A stretch of DNA of 64,000 nt from Rhizobium sullae (GTDB lineage: Bacteria; Pseudomonadota; Alphaproteobacteria; Rhizobiales; Rhizobiaceae), in assembly GCF_900169785.1 (NCBI RefSeq), contig NZ_FWER01000006.1, forward strand, positions 62,001-126,000, read 5' to 3'. A program made the translations under genes and the position numbers. Shown one piece after another: positions 54,798 to 63,085 of the stretch; the stretch's first letter is position 1; every line of letters starts with the position of its first letter. The notes beneath the pieces were generated by a model, which had not been told where the DNA came from, did no database searches, and worked only from the letters and a program-made list of their open reading frames with translations.

Positions 54798-57184
54798 ACG
54801 AGTTCATGGGCAAGGCAAAGATGATGCAGGAGGCAGTACGCCCCTATCTCGGTCAGCCGGGCACGGCCAAGCACGCTGAGGTCGGCGGGGAGAAGTTCAT
54901 CGACGTCGAACACCTGATGCAGATCGCCAGGCGCCAGGCAAAGCTCGTGGCCCTTTTCGCGGCCATTGGACTACTGCTCGGTGTTACCCGGCTGGTGTTT
55001 GCAACCTATTATTATACGGCAGGCACCAGCGTCCTGATCGATGACAATCTGAGCCGGTTTGCTGGCGACGTTTCGCCGGCGCCTGCAAACATGGAATCTG
55101 ACAAGAAGATCATGAGCCAGGTGGCGATCTTGAGGTCAAGCTCGCTTGCGGCAAAGGTGGTCGACAAACAGCAGCTTTACGAAAAGCACGAATTCATCAA
55201 TCCTCCGGTCTCGGTCACCCAGGAGATCAAGGGCCTTGCCAAAATGACGATGGACCTGTTTGCCGGCAAGGGCATGGAGATGGCAAATACCGATAGCCTC
55301 GACGCGCGCAGAGGTACTGCCGTGGCAGTTCTCATGGAAAATCTGAGGGTCGAGCAGCAGCCGCAGAGCTTCGTGATCGACCTCTATTATACATCGACCG
55401 ACCCGGCCTTGTCGGCGCAGATCGCTAACGCCTATGCCGAGGCCTACCTGTCAGACAAGCTCGATGCTAATTTCGACGCTTCGCAAAGGGCAACGGTCTG
55501 GTTGCGCGCTCGGCTGACCGATCTGAAGGAGCAGTCGCAGGAAGCGGCCCTGAAGGTCGAGCGCTACCGCGCCGAAAACGGCCTTACCTCAGCAAAAGGT
55601 GCGCTCTTGTCGGAAGAACAGCTCTCCGACATCAGTGGTCAATACATCCTGGCCCAAGCGGACAGCGCCAAGGCGCTTGCGCTCTACAACCAGTATAAGG
55701 CAATCGTCGCCGCCGGCCAGCAGACTGCGGTCGACAATGCCGCAACCGTCTCCGAGCAGGAAGGCTCGACGGTCATTTCGACACTCAGAACGCACTATCT
55801 GAACGTCATCAAGCGGACCCAGGATATCGAGCGCCGTTTCGGTCCCGAACATCCGCAAGCAATCCTGCTGCGTAAGGAGCAGGACGACGTAGGGCGGCAG
55901 ATATTCCTTGAGCTCAAGCAGATGACGGAAAGCTACCGCAATCAATATGAGGTCGCGGTCTCGCGGGAGGCATCGCTGAAGGAGGGTCTGTCGAAGATCA
56001 CTGGACAAACCTCGGCCGCGAACGAATCGCTCGTGCAATTGAAGGATCTGGAACGCAACGCCGAAGCCATCAGCGACCTCTACAAGACCTATCTGACGAA
56101 ATATCAGGAAACGGCCCAGAACCAGTCGTTCCCGATATCAGAAGCGCGCGTCATCTCGCCTGCCTCGCCGCCGGTCGATGCATCCAGTCCGAAGCGCACG
56201 TTGACGCTTGGCGGCTCGCTGATACTCGGTGCGATCTTCGGTATCGGTCTTGGCCTGTGGCGCGAGGTTAGGGAGGGTACATTCCGCCTTGGCGAGCAAT
56301 TGACGACGCTCGGCCTGAAGTTCTTGGGTTACCTGCCGCCGATCCCAGGGGCCACGCGTCCCTCTCCCGATGACGAAAGGAGGCTGATCGCCAATCCCGA
56401 TGTCGAAACGATGCGGTTTGCGGTCAAATCGGGCGGCTCCAAATTTACCGAGACCATACGGCATGCAAAGATCGTGACCGACACGATGCTTGGCAGCCAG
56501 AACTGCAAAGTGATCGGCGTCGTCTCGGTGTTGCCAGGCGAAGGCAAGACGACGGTCGCGGCAAATTTCGCGACACTCGTGGCATCCAGCCCAGCGAAGG
56601 TGCTGATGATCGATGCCGATCTCAGACGCGGTTCGCTGACGCAGGGTCTTGGCATCCCGTTTGAAACCGGCTGGACAGAGGCATTGGCTGGGACAATCAG
56701 ATGGCAAGACACTCTGGTTGTCGATCCGCAGACGGGTACAAGCCTTCTCGCGACACCGCGCCAGGCGAAGGTCTTCAACACGAGCGAGCTGATCTCGGGG
56801 CCCTCCATGGCAACTGTGTTGGAAGAAGCCCGGTCCATGTTCGACTATATAATCGTCGATCTTCCACCGATCGGGCCGGTCTTTGATGCCAAGGCTTTTG
56901 AGCCCTTGGCCGATGGATTCCTGCTCGTGTCGGAATGGGGGGGCACGCCGCGGGCCCTTTTGAAGTCAACACTTGAACAGGAACCAGCGATCGCCGCGAA
57001 AGTGCTGGGCGTTGTGCTCAACAAGGCCGATCAGGAGAAACTTTCAACCTACGGCGGGCTTGGCAGTTCCGAAAAGCTCTTTTCCCGATATGCGAGTTAC
57101 TACCTCGAGCATGGCGAGCCGATCATGAAGGCGAGAGGTCGCCGACAGCGAAAGGCGCGCGCGCAGCTATCGAAGGAGCTCTAA
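54794..57184 (+). CDS. exoP: Polysaccharide co-polymerase and tyrosine autokinase (ExoP-like)
   Basis: 796 residues, inner-membrane protein that controls chain length of the exopolysaccharide. First membrane helix after residue ~50 (KLVALFAAIGLLLGVTRLVF), a long periplasmic Wzz domain with coiled coils, the proline-rich stretch ISPASPPVDASSPKR and the second helix (GGSLILGAIFGIGLGLW). The cytoplasmic BY-kinase part has Walker A VLPGEGKTT near residue 585, Walker A' VLMIDADLRRG and Walker B YIIVDLPPIGPVFDA. The C-terminal tail has few tyrosines (YASYYLEHGEP). Gene order and layout fit ExoP of S. meliloti. Confidence 0.95.
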   Translation: MNEFMGKAKMMQEAVRPYLGQPGTAKHAEVGGEKFIDVEHLMQIARRQAKLVALFAAIGLLLGVTRLVFATYYYTAGTSVLIDDNLSRFAGDVSPAPANMESDKKIMSQVAILRSSSLAAKVVDKQQLYEKHEFINPPVSVTQEIKGLAKMTMDLFAGKGMEMANTDSLDARRGTAVAVLMENLRVEQQPQSFVIDLYYTSTDPALSAQIANAYAEAYLSDKLDANFDASQRATVWLRARLTDLKEQSQEAALKVERYRAENGLTSAKGALLSEEQLSDISGQYILAQADSAKALALYNQYKAIVAAGQQTAVDNAATVSEQEGSTVISTLRTHYLNVIKRTQDIERRFGPEHPQAILLRKEQDDVGRQIFLELKQMTESYRNQYEVAVSREASLKEGLSKITGQTSAANESLVQLKDLERNAEAISDLYKTYLTKYQETAQNQSFPISEARVISPASPPVDASSPKRTLTLGGSLILGAIFGIGLGLWREVREGTFRLGEQLTTLGLKFLGYLPPIPGATRPSPDDERRLIANPDVETMRFAVKSGGSKFTETIRHAKIVTDTMLGSQNCKVIGVVSVLPGEGKTTVAANFATLVASSPAKVLMIDADLRRGSLTQGLGIPFETGWTEALAGTIRWQDTLVVDPQTGTSLLATPRQAKVFNTSELISGPSMATVLEEARSMFDYIIVDLPPIGPVFDAKAFEPLADGFLLVSEWGGTPRALLKSTLEQEPAIAAKVLGVVLNKADQEKLSTYGGLGSSEKLFSRYASYYLEHGEPIMKARGRRQRKARAQLSKEL

Positions 57185-57294
57185 CTAGACACGCAAGAAG
57201 CACTGATCCGATGCAACGTTGGTCGTGAAGCAACACCCCCTAGTTTGCACCATGTCCATTTTCAATGACAGTCACCAGTTCCGGAGCGTTTGAA

Positions 57295-58407
57295 ATGAAG
57301 ATCTTAATCACAGGAAACATGGGCTACGTCGGGCCCGCTGTCGTCTCTCACCTGCGCCGTGAGATGCCTGATTGCATGCTTGTTGGCGTCGATACTGGCC
57401 TTTTCGCGCATTGCCTGACCCAAGCAAGCCTGCCCGAGCGTTTGCTTAACAGTCAGGTCTTTGCCGATGTCCGCGACCTGCCTGCCGAGCTATTCGAGGG
57501 CGTCGATGCAGTGGTGCATCTGGCGGCCGTTTCCAATGACCCGATGGGCGGCCGCTTTGAGACGGTGACGGACGAGATTAACCATCGTGCCACGCTGAGA
57601 ACGGCCGAACTCGCCGCCGGGATGGGCGTAAAGAGCTTTGTCTTTGCCTCCAGCTGCTCCATGTACGGATTTGCCGAGGGCGGCGCGCGCACCGAGTCAG
57701 ATGAGCTCAATCCTCTAACCGCCTATTCGCGCTCGAAGGTCGCCGCCGAGACCGGGCTTGGCGAGATCGCCCGCCACAGCCAGATGACGGTCAGCGCTCT
57801 GCGCTTTTCGACCGCCTGTGGCTTTTCCGGGCGCACGCGGCTCGATCTCGTGCTCAACGATTTTGTGGCCTCGGCGCTGAAGACCGGGCGGGTTTCGGTC
57901 CTCTCTGACGGCACGCCCTGGCGGCCGCTCATTCATGTCAACGACATGGCAAGGGCGATCGAATGGGCGCTGCTCAGGCAGGATGGGGGGAATTTTCTGG
58001 CCGTCAATGTCGGTTCCGAGGACTGGAACTATCAGGTCCGCGAACTCGCGGAGGCCGTCGCCGCCTCGATTCCGGGGACTGTGGTCGAAATCAACAAGGA
58101 CGCTCCACCGGACCGGCGTTCCTATCGGGTTAATTTCGATCTCTACCGGAGCTTGGCACCGGCTCATCAGCCGGAAGTAACACTTGCAGGCGCTATTGCT
58201 GATCTGAAGACCGGGCTTGATGCGGCGGGTTTGAAGGATCCCGATTACCGCTCTTCGCAACTCGTGCGGCTGAACGTGCTTACGCGGGCGATCGACGGCG
58301 GTAGTCTTGGTGCCGACCTGCGTTACACGGCCAATCCGGCCGCCGCTACTTTCAGTCCCGGCTTCAAGGACCTCGCGCTTCGGACGCGCGAAGCCATGCC
58401 TGGCTGA
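57295..58407 (+). CDS. NAD-dependent epimerase/dehydratase (extended SDR)
   Basis: 370 residues from the ATG at 57295 (MKILITGNMGYVG). Rossmann motif GNMGYVG, VVHLAAVSNDPMG, and the catalytic YSRSK with SCSMYGF. It acts on nucleotide sugars; the family includes 4-epimerases, 4,6-dehydratases and reductases. Its immediate neighbour is a glucose-1-phosphate cytidylyltransferase gene, so a CDP-sugar is a likely substrate. If it is a CDP-glucose 4,6-dehydratase (RfbG-like) the C-methyltransferase would have its precursor, but the sequence alone does not settle this. The gene occupies a place between exoP and exoY not seen in S. meliloti. Confidence 0.85.
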   Translation: MKILITGNMGYVGPAVVSHLRREMPDCMLVGVDTGLFAHCLTQASLPERLLNSQVFADVRDLPAELFEGVDAVVHLAAVSNDPMGGRFETVTDEINHRATLRTAELAAGMGVKSFVFASSCSMYGFAEGGARTESDELNPLTAYSRSKVAAETGLGEIARHSQMTVSALRFSTACGFSGRTRLDLVLNDFVASALKTGRVSVLSDGTPWRPLIHVNDMARAIEWALLRQDGGNFLAVNVGSEDWNYQVRELAEAVAASIPGTVVEINKDAPPDRRSYRVNFDLYRSLAPAHQPEVTLAGAIADLKTGLDAAGLKDPDYRSSQLVRLNVLTRAIDGGSLGADLRYTANPAAATFSPGFKDLALRTREAMPG

Positions 58408-58478
58408 ACCGGATCATGTGACACAGCTACTTTAGCGCCGCATAGCGCGGGCAACCATTCAAAATGACGAGGGACGCA

Positions 58479-59255
58479 ATGAAAGTTGTCATATTTGCAG
58501 GAGGCTACGGGAGCCGCCTTTCGGAGGAAACGACGCTTCGGCCAAAGCCTATGGTCGAGATCGGCGGACGGCCGATCATCTGGCATATCATGAAAATCTA
58601 TTCGCATTACGGCTTCAACGACTTCGTTGTGCTTGCCGGTTACAAGGCGGATTACATCAAGGACTACTTCATCAACTATGCGATGATAAACAGCGACTTC
58701 ACGGTCGACCTAGCGACAGGCGAATTCAAGTGGCTGCGCCGCGCGTTGGAGCCGTGGAAGGTCACCGTGCTCGATACCGGACTAAACACGATGACGGGCG
58801 GACGGTTGAGGCGCGCGCGCGACGTCATTGGCGATAGGCGCTTCCTTCTGACCTACGGCGACGGTGTCTCCGATACCGATATCGCCGCGACCATTGAGCT
58901 TCATGAGACGAACGGAAACTGGATCACGCTGACCGCCGTCAGCCAGCCGGGCCGCTATGGCGCGCTTGGCCTGTCGGACGACGGTCAGCGTGTCCATGCC
59001 TTCCGCGAAAAGCGCATTGGCGATGGCGGTCTGATCAACGGCGGCTTCTTTGTCTGCGAGCCTGATGTCTTCGACCTCATCGACGGTGATGACACCGTCT
59101 GGGAAGAGGGCCCGATGGACAGAGCGCTTCACATGGGCAAGGTTGGCTCGCACTGGCACCAGGGCTTCTGGCAAAGCATGGATTCGCTGCGCGACAAGAT
59201 GGTCCTCGAAAAGGCCTGGGAGAGCGGCAAGGCGCCGTGGAAACTCTGGACCTGA
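58479..59255 (+). CDS. rfbF: Glucose-1-phosphate cytidylyltransferase (RfbF-like)
   Basis: 258 residues from the ATG at 58479, with GAGGGA upstream; an ATG at 58464 is in frame but has a poorer site. The nucleotidyltransferase signature FAGGYGSRLSEET and RPKPMVEIGGRPI, then GYKADYIKDYF, VTVLDTGLNTMTGGR, LTYGDGVSDTDI and the C-terminal HQGFWQSMDSLRDK are specific for enzymes making CDP-glucose from CTP and glucose 1-phosphate. CDP-glucose is the entry point to 3,6-dideoxy and branched sugars such as abequose and yersiniose. It shows that the repeat unit probably contains such a sugar, unlike succinoglycan. Confidence 0.93.
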   Translation: MKVVIFAGGYGSRLSEETTLRPKPMVEIGGRPIIWHIMKIYSHYGFNDFVVLAGYKADYIKDYFINYAMINSDFTVDLATGEFKWLRRALEPWKVTVLDTGLNTMTGGRLRRARDVIGDRRFLLTYGDGVSDTDIAATIELHETNGNWITLTAVSQPGRYGALGLSDDGQRVHAFREKRIGDGGLINGGFFVCEPDVFDLIDGDDTVWEEGPMDRALHMGKVGSHWHQGFWQSMDSLRDKMVLEKAWESGKAPWKLWT

Positions 59256-59390
59256 CACCGGGGTAAACCGAACCGCTGAGTAGCGGCATAGCGCCTATGT
59301 GATTTGGCGCACCCGAACCAGACTTGAATAATATCCTCTATGCGATTCGTGGAATATCGCCTGGGAACTGCGCGAGCGACAGGTACAATC

Positions 59391-59407
59391 TGTATCATAA
59401 TGATACA
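59391..59407. promoter_or_regulatory. Perfect 17-bp palindrome, copy 2 (ahead of exoY)
   Basis: TGTATCATAATGATACA: two perfect 8-base arms around one central A, 93 bases before the exoY start. A near copy lies upstream of exoK (49477-49493). The length and symmetry fit the binding site of a dimeric regulator. The AT-rich DNA that follows (59408-59480) probably holds the promoter. Confidence 0.65.
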
Positions 59408-59500
59408 TCAAGTATATTTCGACTACCACTTGCGCTTTTCTATTGATTTTTTAAAGGTTTTTGTTACTAGTTTCTTAACGATATGCTTTCGGAGAGCTTC

Positions 59501-60187
59501 ATGATGAAGCATGATGTCGACTTGACCGATGCCTCTATTTTCCCGCACTACGCCCAGCGGCGACCCGTGAGGCCAATAGGCGGGCTGCGAAAAAGGGTGT
59601 TTGACGTTGTCGGCTCCCTCGTTCTGCTTGTCCTGTTTTCCCCACTCTTCTTGCTGATCGCGATCGCCGTAAAGCTTGATGACCGCGGACCCGTTCTTTT
59701 CGGTCATCAGCGCATTGGCCATAACGGAAGGTCATTCCGTTGCCTGAAATTCCGAACCATGGTCACCGACAGCAATGCGCGGCTTGCTGCCTATCTGGCC
59801 GAAAATCCCGCCGCCCTTGCCGAATGGGCAACGACCCGCAAGCTGCGCCACGACATCAGGGTAACCACCACCGGAAAGGTGCTGCGGAAACTCAGTCTCG
59901 ACGAGTTACCACAACTGCTCAATGTCCTGCGCGGCGATATGAGTCTGGTTGGCCCTCGTCCAATCATGGGCGAAGAAATGGCTCTTTACGGTGATCGCGG
60001 CAATCACTACCTCCGCTCGCGTCCGGGTCTCACCGGCAAGTGGCAGGTGAGCGGGAGAAGCGACACGACCTACGAGGAACGCATCCAACTCGACAGCCAG
60101 TATGTTGAGCACTGGTCCTTCGTCGGCGATATCTGGATCATTCTGAAGACCGTGCCGGTTGTCCTGCTCGCGCGGGGTGCCTGCTAG
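59501..60187 (+). CDS. exoY: Undecaprenyl-phosphate galactosephosphotransferase (ExoY-like)
   Basis: 228 residues, priming sugar-1-phosphate transferase that loads the first sugar onto undecaprenyl phosphate at the inner membrane. Features: N-terminal helix RVFDVVGSLVLLVLFSPLFLL, FGHQRIGHNGRSFRCLKFRTM, LRKLSLDELPQLLNVLRGDM, SLVGPRPI and RPGLTGKWQVSGRSD. The start is 59501 or 59504 (two ATGs in tandem after GGAGAG); an ATG at 59483 lies before that site. The gene follows a separate AT-rich promoter region with the 17-bp palindrome. Confidence 0.95.
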   Translation: MMKHDVDLTDASIFPHYAQRRPVRPIGGLRKRVFDVVGSLVLLVLFSPLFLLIAIAVKLDDRGPVLFGHQRIGHNGRSFRCLKFRTMVTDSNARLAAYLAENPAALAEWATTRKLRHDIRVTTTGKVLRKLSLDELPQLLNVLRGDMSLVGPRPIMGEEMALYGDRGNHYLRSRPGLTGKWQVSGRSDTTYEERIQLDSQYVEHWSFVGDIWIILKTVPVVLLARGAC

Positions 60188-60227
60188 CACGCCGACGCCT
60201 TTGCCAGGCGAGGATAAGGAAAGAACT

Positions 60228-61517
60228 ATGAGGTCAATTCGTCAGCTCTCTCCTGCCGCGCGTAACGCCATTTGCGCGCTGCCACGGCTGTGCCTTGCAA
60301 CACTTGCCGCAGTCGTCTTTCTTGTTCATCTGGCGTTTCTGTCGCCTGCGCACGCTGATCCCTATAAGCTTGGAATCATGGACAAGCTGTCCGTCCGAGT
60401 GGTCGAGTGGCAGACTGCCGAGGGGCAGTTTCGCGAGTGGCCGAGTATTACCGGCGAATACATCGTGGGTCCGAACGGCGATCTGGCTCTGCCTTTTACG
60501 GGCGAGTTGAAAGTAGCCGGCCGGTCGACCTCGGAGGTGGCGCGCGAGATCGCCCGCAGCCTTCAGGAGCGTTTCGGGCTTCCCGATCCGCCGGAAGCTT
60601 CGGTTGAGATTCTCGAATTCCGGCCGATTTTCGTAGCTGGAGAAGTCCACACGCCCGGCAAATATCCCTACGATCCGGAAATGACGGTCCTGAAGGCAAT
60701 CAGTCTTGCCGGCGGCATGCGTCGCGGGCTGGACGAAGGTCAGCGTTTCGAACGCGACTTCATCAATGCCAAGGGCAGCTACGAGGTACTTGTTGCCGAG
60801 CGCGCCCGTCTGATGGCGAAGAAAGCGCGACTTGCCTCCGAGGAGGCCGGTGAGGAGAAGATTGCGATTCCAGAGGACCTTGCCGCCATCCCGCAATCGC
60901 AAACGCTGGTCGAGGATGAAATGGCAATCATGGAAACGAACCGCAATGCGTTCGACCTTCGCCTCAAAGGGCTCGATGAGCTGCAAACCCTTTATGGCAA
61001 CGAAATCACCTCGCTCAGCAAGAAAGTCGACAACCAGGCCCGGCAGGTGGACCTTTACAAGAAGGAGCTCGAAAGGACCGCCAAGCTCGTTAATCAGGGT
61101 CTGGCCGTCAGCTCCCGGGCGCTGGGGCTCGAGACAACGCTTGCCGATACCCAGAGCAACCTGCTCGACCTCGACGCTGCCACACTGCGCGCCAAGCAGG
61201 AAATGAACAAGGCCGCACTCGACACGATCGACTTGAAGAACGAGCGCAAATCGAAGATTGCGCTCGATATGCAGGAAACCAAGTCGCAGCTGGACGAAAA
61301 TGCGCTGCAGCTTCAGATGTACCGGCAACTGATGGCCGAGTCGCTGGTGAATGCGCCAACGGCCTCGCAACTGACCGGAAGTGACGCTGTCAAGCTCGTC
61401 AGCTATTCGATCGTTCGAACAGTCGCAAGCAAGATCCAGGAGATTCCAGCAACTGAGACGACGCCAGTGCAGCCGGGAGACTTGGTCAAGGTCAGCGTCA
61501 TCAACGAAAAATCATAG
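60228..61517 (+). CDS. exoF: Polysaccharide export protein (ExoF-like)
   Basis: 429 residues. Signal peptide rich in hydrophobic residues (LCLATLAAVVFLVHLAFLSPAHA) ending before DPYKLGIMDKL. The polysaccharide export (Wza-like) domain follows with YIVGPNGDLALPFTGELKVAG and a SLBB-type part (IFVAGEVHTPGKYPYDPEM). A long helical, coiled-coil region covers residues ~190-380. ExoF of S. meliloti acts in export, probably linking ExoP with the envelope. The start ATG at 60228 has AAGGAAAGA upstream. It lies 40 bases after exoY and 22 bases before exoQ. Confidence 0.92.
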   Translation: MRSIRQLSPAARNAICALPRLCLATLAAVVFLVHLAFLSPAHADPYKLGIMDKLSVRVVEWQTAEGQFREWPSITGEYIVGPNGDLALPFTGELKVAGRSTSEVAREIARSLQERFGLPDPPEASVEILEFRPIFVAGEVHTPGKYPYDPEMTVLKAISLAGGMRRGLDEGQRFERDFINAKGSYEVLVAERARLMAKKARLASEEAGEEKIAIPEDLAAIPQSQTLVEDEMAIMETNRNAFDLRLKGLDELQTLYGNEITSLSKKVDNQARQVDLYKKELERTAKLVNQGLAVSSRALGLETTLADTQSNLLDLDAATLRAKQEMNKAALDTIDLKNERKSKIALDMQETKSQLDENALQLQMYRQLMAESLVNAPTASQLTGSDAVKLVSYSIVRTVASKIQEIPATETTPVQPGDLVKVSVINEKS

Positions 61518-61539
61518 GACTAGGGCTCGGCAGGTTGGC

Positions 61540-62838
61540 ATGCGTATCAGTATCAACGCTTTCTTATCGCCTGAACGGAACACGCCCTTTGCGATCTTTG
61601 CGATGGTCGCGACGATGTTTTTTATCGCCTATGCGCAGGTGTTTGGCTCCGTCTTCATTCTGTTGTTCTATGTGGTGTGGCTGCCTCTTCTTGCCATGGA
61701 TCCGCGCGCAGTCATCGGCGATCCACGGCCTCTCTACTGGATTGTTGCCTTTTCCATCTTTGCCTGCCTATCCTTTTTCTGGTCTGCGGTTCCGGGGCTC
61801 AGCCTGCGCGGCGGGCTACAATACTTTTCAACGATTGTCTGCGCGTTGGTTGCCGCACGGGTCGTGCCCGTCAAGGCGATGATTTTGGGCATGAGCCTCG
61901 GCGCGTCGCTGGTGCTGCTCTACTCGCTGTTGTTTGGGCACTTCAGCTACGATCCTCTTGATGGTGTCTACAGCTTCATCGGCGCGTTCGCATCGAAGAA
62001 CCAACTCGGCATGTTTGCCGCGCTCGGCGTCTTTGCCTCCTTCTCGCTGGTCTTCATTCTGCAGGTGCAGACGATGTGGCGCATCCTGGCCCTGATGTCG
62101 GGCGCCTTCGGCGCCTTTTCGCTCCACGCGGCCCAGTCTGCGACCTCCACGATCACGATCGCCGCAACGATTGCCGCAACAGTCGCTGCGGTCTTCTTGA
62201 AGCAGTTCTCACCGCGGCATCGGATGGTCCTCTTCCTGTCGATCGTTCCGACAGCAGCCGTCGCCCTGTTGATTGCACTGAGTGCCGGGCTGTTCGGAGC
62301 GATCCTCGGCATCTTCGGCAAGGATGCGACATTGACAGGGCGGACGTATCTTTGGCAGCGCGGCCTCGAGATCGCCCATGAACAACCTGTCTTCGGCATC
62401 GGTTTCCAGGGTTTCTGGGTCCAGGGTTTTTCTCAACCGGAGGTCTTGTGGCAGCAGTTCTATATTGCCTCGCGTACGGGCTTTCACTTTCATAATACCT
62501 ACATCGAGACCATGGTCGAACTTGGCTATATCGGACTTGTCCTGCTCGGCACCATCATCCTTGGCCTCCTCGCTGGTTATATCAGACGCCTCCTGTCGTC
62601 AGGCGCGCGAAACGAGGATGTCGTGCTCTTCGGTCTCATCATACTGTTCGTCAGTCGCTCCTTCTTCGAAGTCGATTTTCTTAATCAATACACGATCGGA
62701 TCCTTCCTCATCTACTACTGCGCCGGTGCACTCGCGAAACCGGTCGCGGGAACGGCAGGCAATGCCTTGGTGGAGTATTATCCTCAATTCGCCGACAGCG
62801 AAGGTTTTCATGTGCCTCGCCGCGGCGGTCTCGGGTGA
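61540..62838 (+). CDS. exoQ: Exopolysaccharide polymerase (ExoQ-like, O-antigen ligase/polymerase fold)
   Basis: 432 residues, starting MRISINAFLSPERN. About ten to twelve hydrophobic helices, with the large periplasmic loop carrying the polymerase motif LTGRTYLWQRGLEIAHEQPVFGIGF (quoted here by landmarks LTGRTYLW and FGIGFQGFW) and HFHNTYIETMVELGYIGL. Proteins of this Wzy-like family join repeat units in the periplasm; ExoQ is needed for high-molecular-weight succinoglycan. It completes the exoYFQ operon. Confidence 0.92.
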   Translation: MRISINAFLSPERNTPFAIFAMVATMFFIAYAQVFGSVFILLFYVVWLPLLAMDPRAVIGDPRPLYWIVAFSIFACLSFFWSAVPGLSLRGGLQYFSTIVCALVAARVVPVKAMILGMSLGASLVLLYSLLFGHFSYDPLDGVYSFIGAFASKNQLGMFAALGVFASFSLVFILQVQTMWRILALMSGAFGAFSLHAAQSATSTITIAATIAATVAAVFLKQFSPRHRMVLFLSIVPTAAVALLIALSAGLFGAILGIFGKDATLTGRTYLWQRGLEIAHEQPVFGIGFQGFWVQGFSQPEVLWQQFYIASRTGFHFHNTYIETMVELGYIGLVLLGTIILGLLAGYIRRLLSSGARNEDVVLFGLIILFVSRSFFEVDFLNQYTIGSFLIYYCAGALAKPVAGTAGNALVEYYPQFADSEGFHVPRRGGLG

Positions 62839-63085
62839 CCCATGATGATGATGATGATGACCTGTCCAAGGTCAACCACGGCTGATGCCGAACCCTCGTC
62901 AGATAAGCTCAAATAGCCTTTGCAAAGGAATGTTTCCAAGGTCTTTGATAGTCAGCTATACAGAGAATCGACAGTATCGCAATAATAAATCAGATTCTCT
63001 GCCAGACCATTATTGACTCGCATCGCCTGAACTATAACATAGCCTTAGTGCTTAGTTGGGTTTCCTTCACGTGGGGGAATGTAGA
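62839..63085. other. Intergenic region with a short ATG repeat
   Basis: About 250 bases between exoQ and the last glycosyltransferase gene. Six perfect ATG triplets run from 62842 to 62859 just after the exoQ stop. The part 62940-63060 is AT-rich and probably carries the promoter of the next gene. No copy of the 17-bp palindrome was found here. Confidence 0.4.

Noticed and set aside
62842-62859. Six ATG triplets in tandem, considered as a phase-variable repeat
   Set aside because: It lies outside any reading frame, after the exoQ stop and over 200 bases before the next start. A triplet repeat there would not shift a frame, so only a note is justified.
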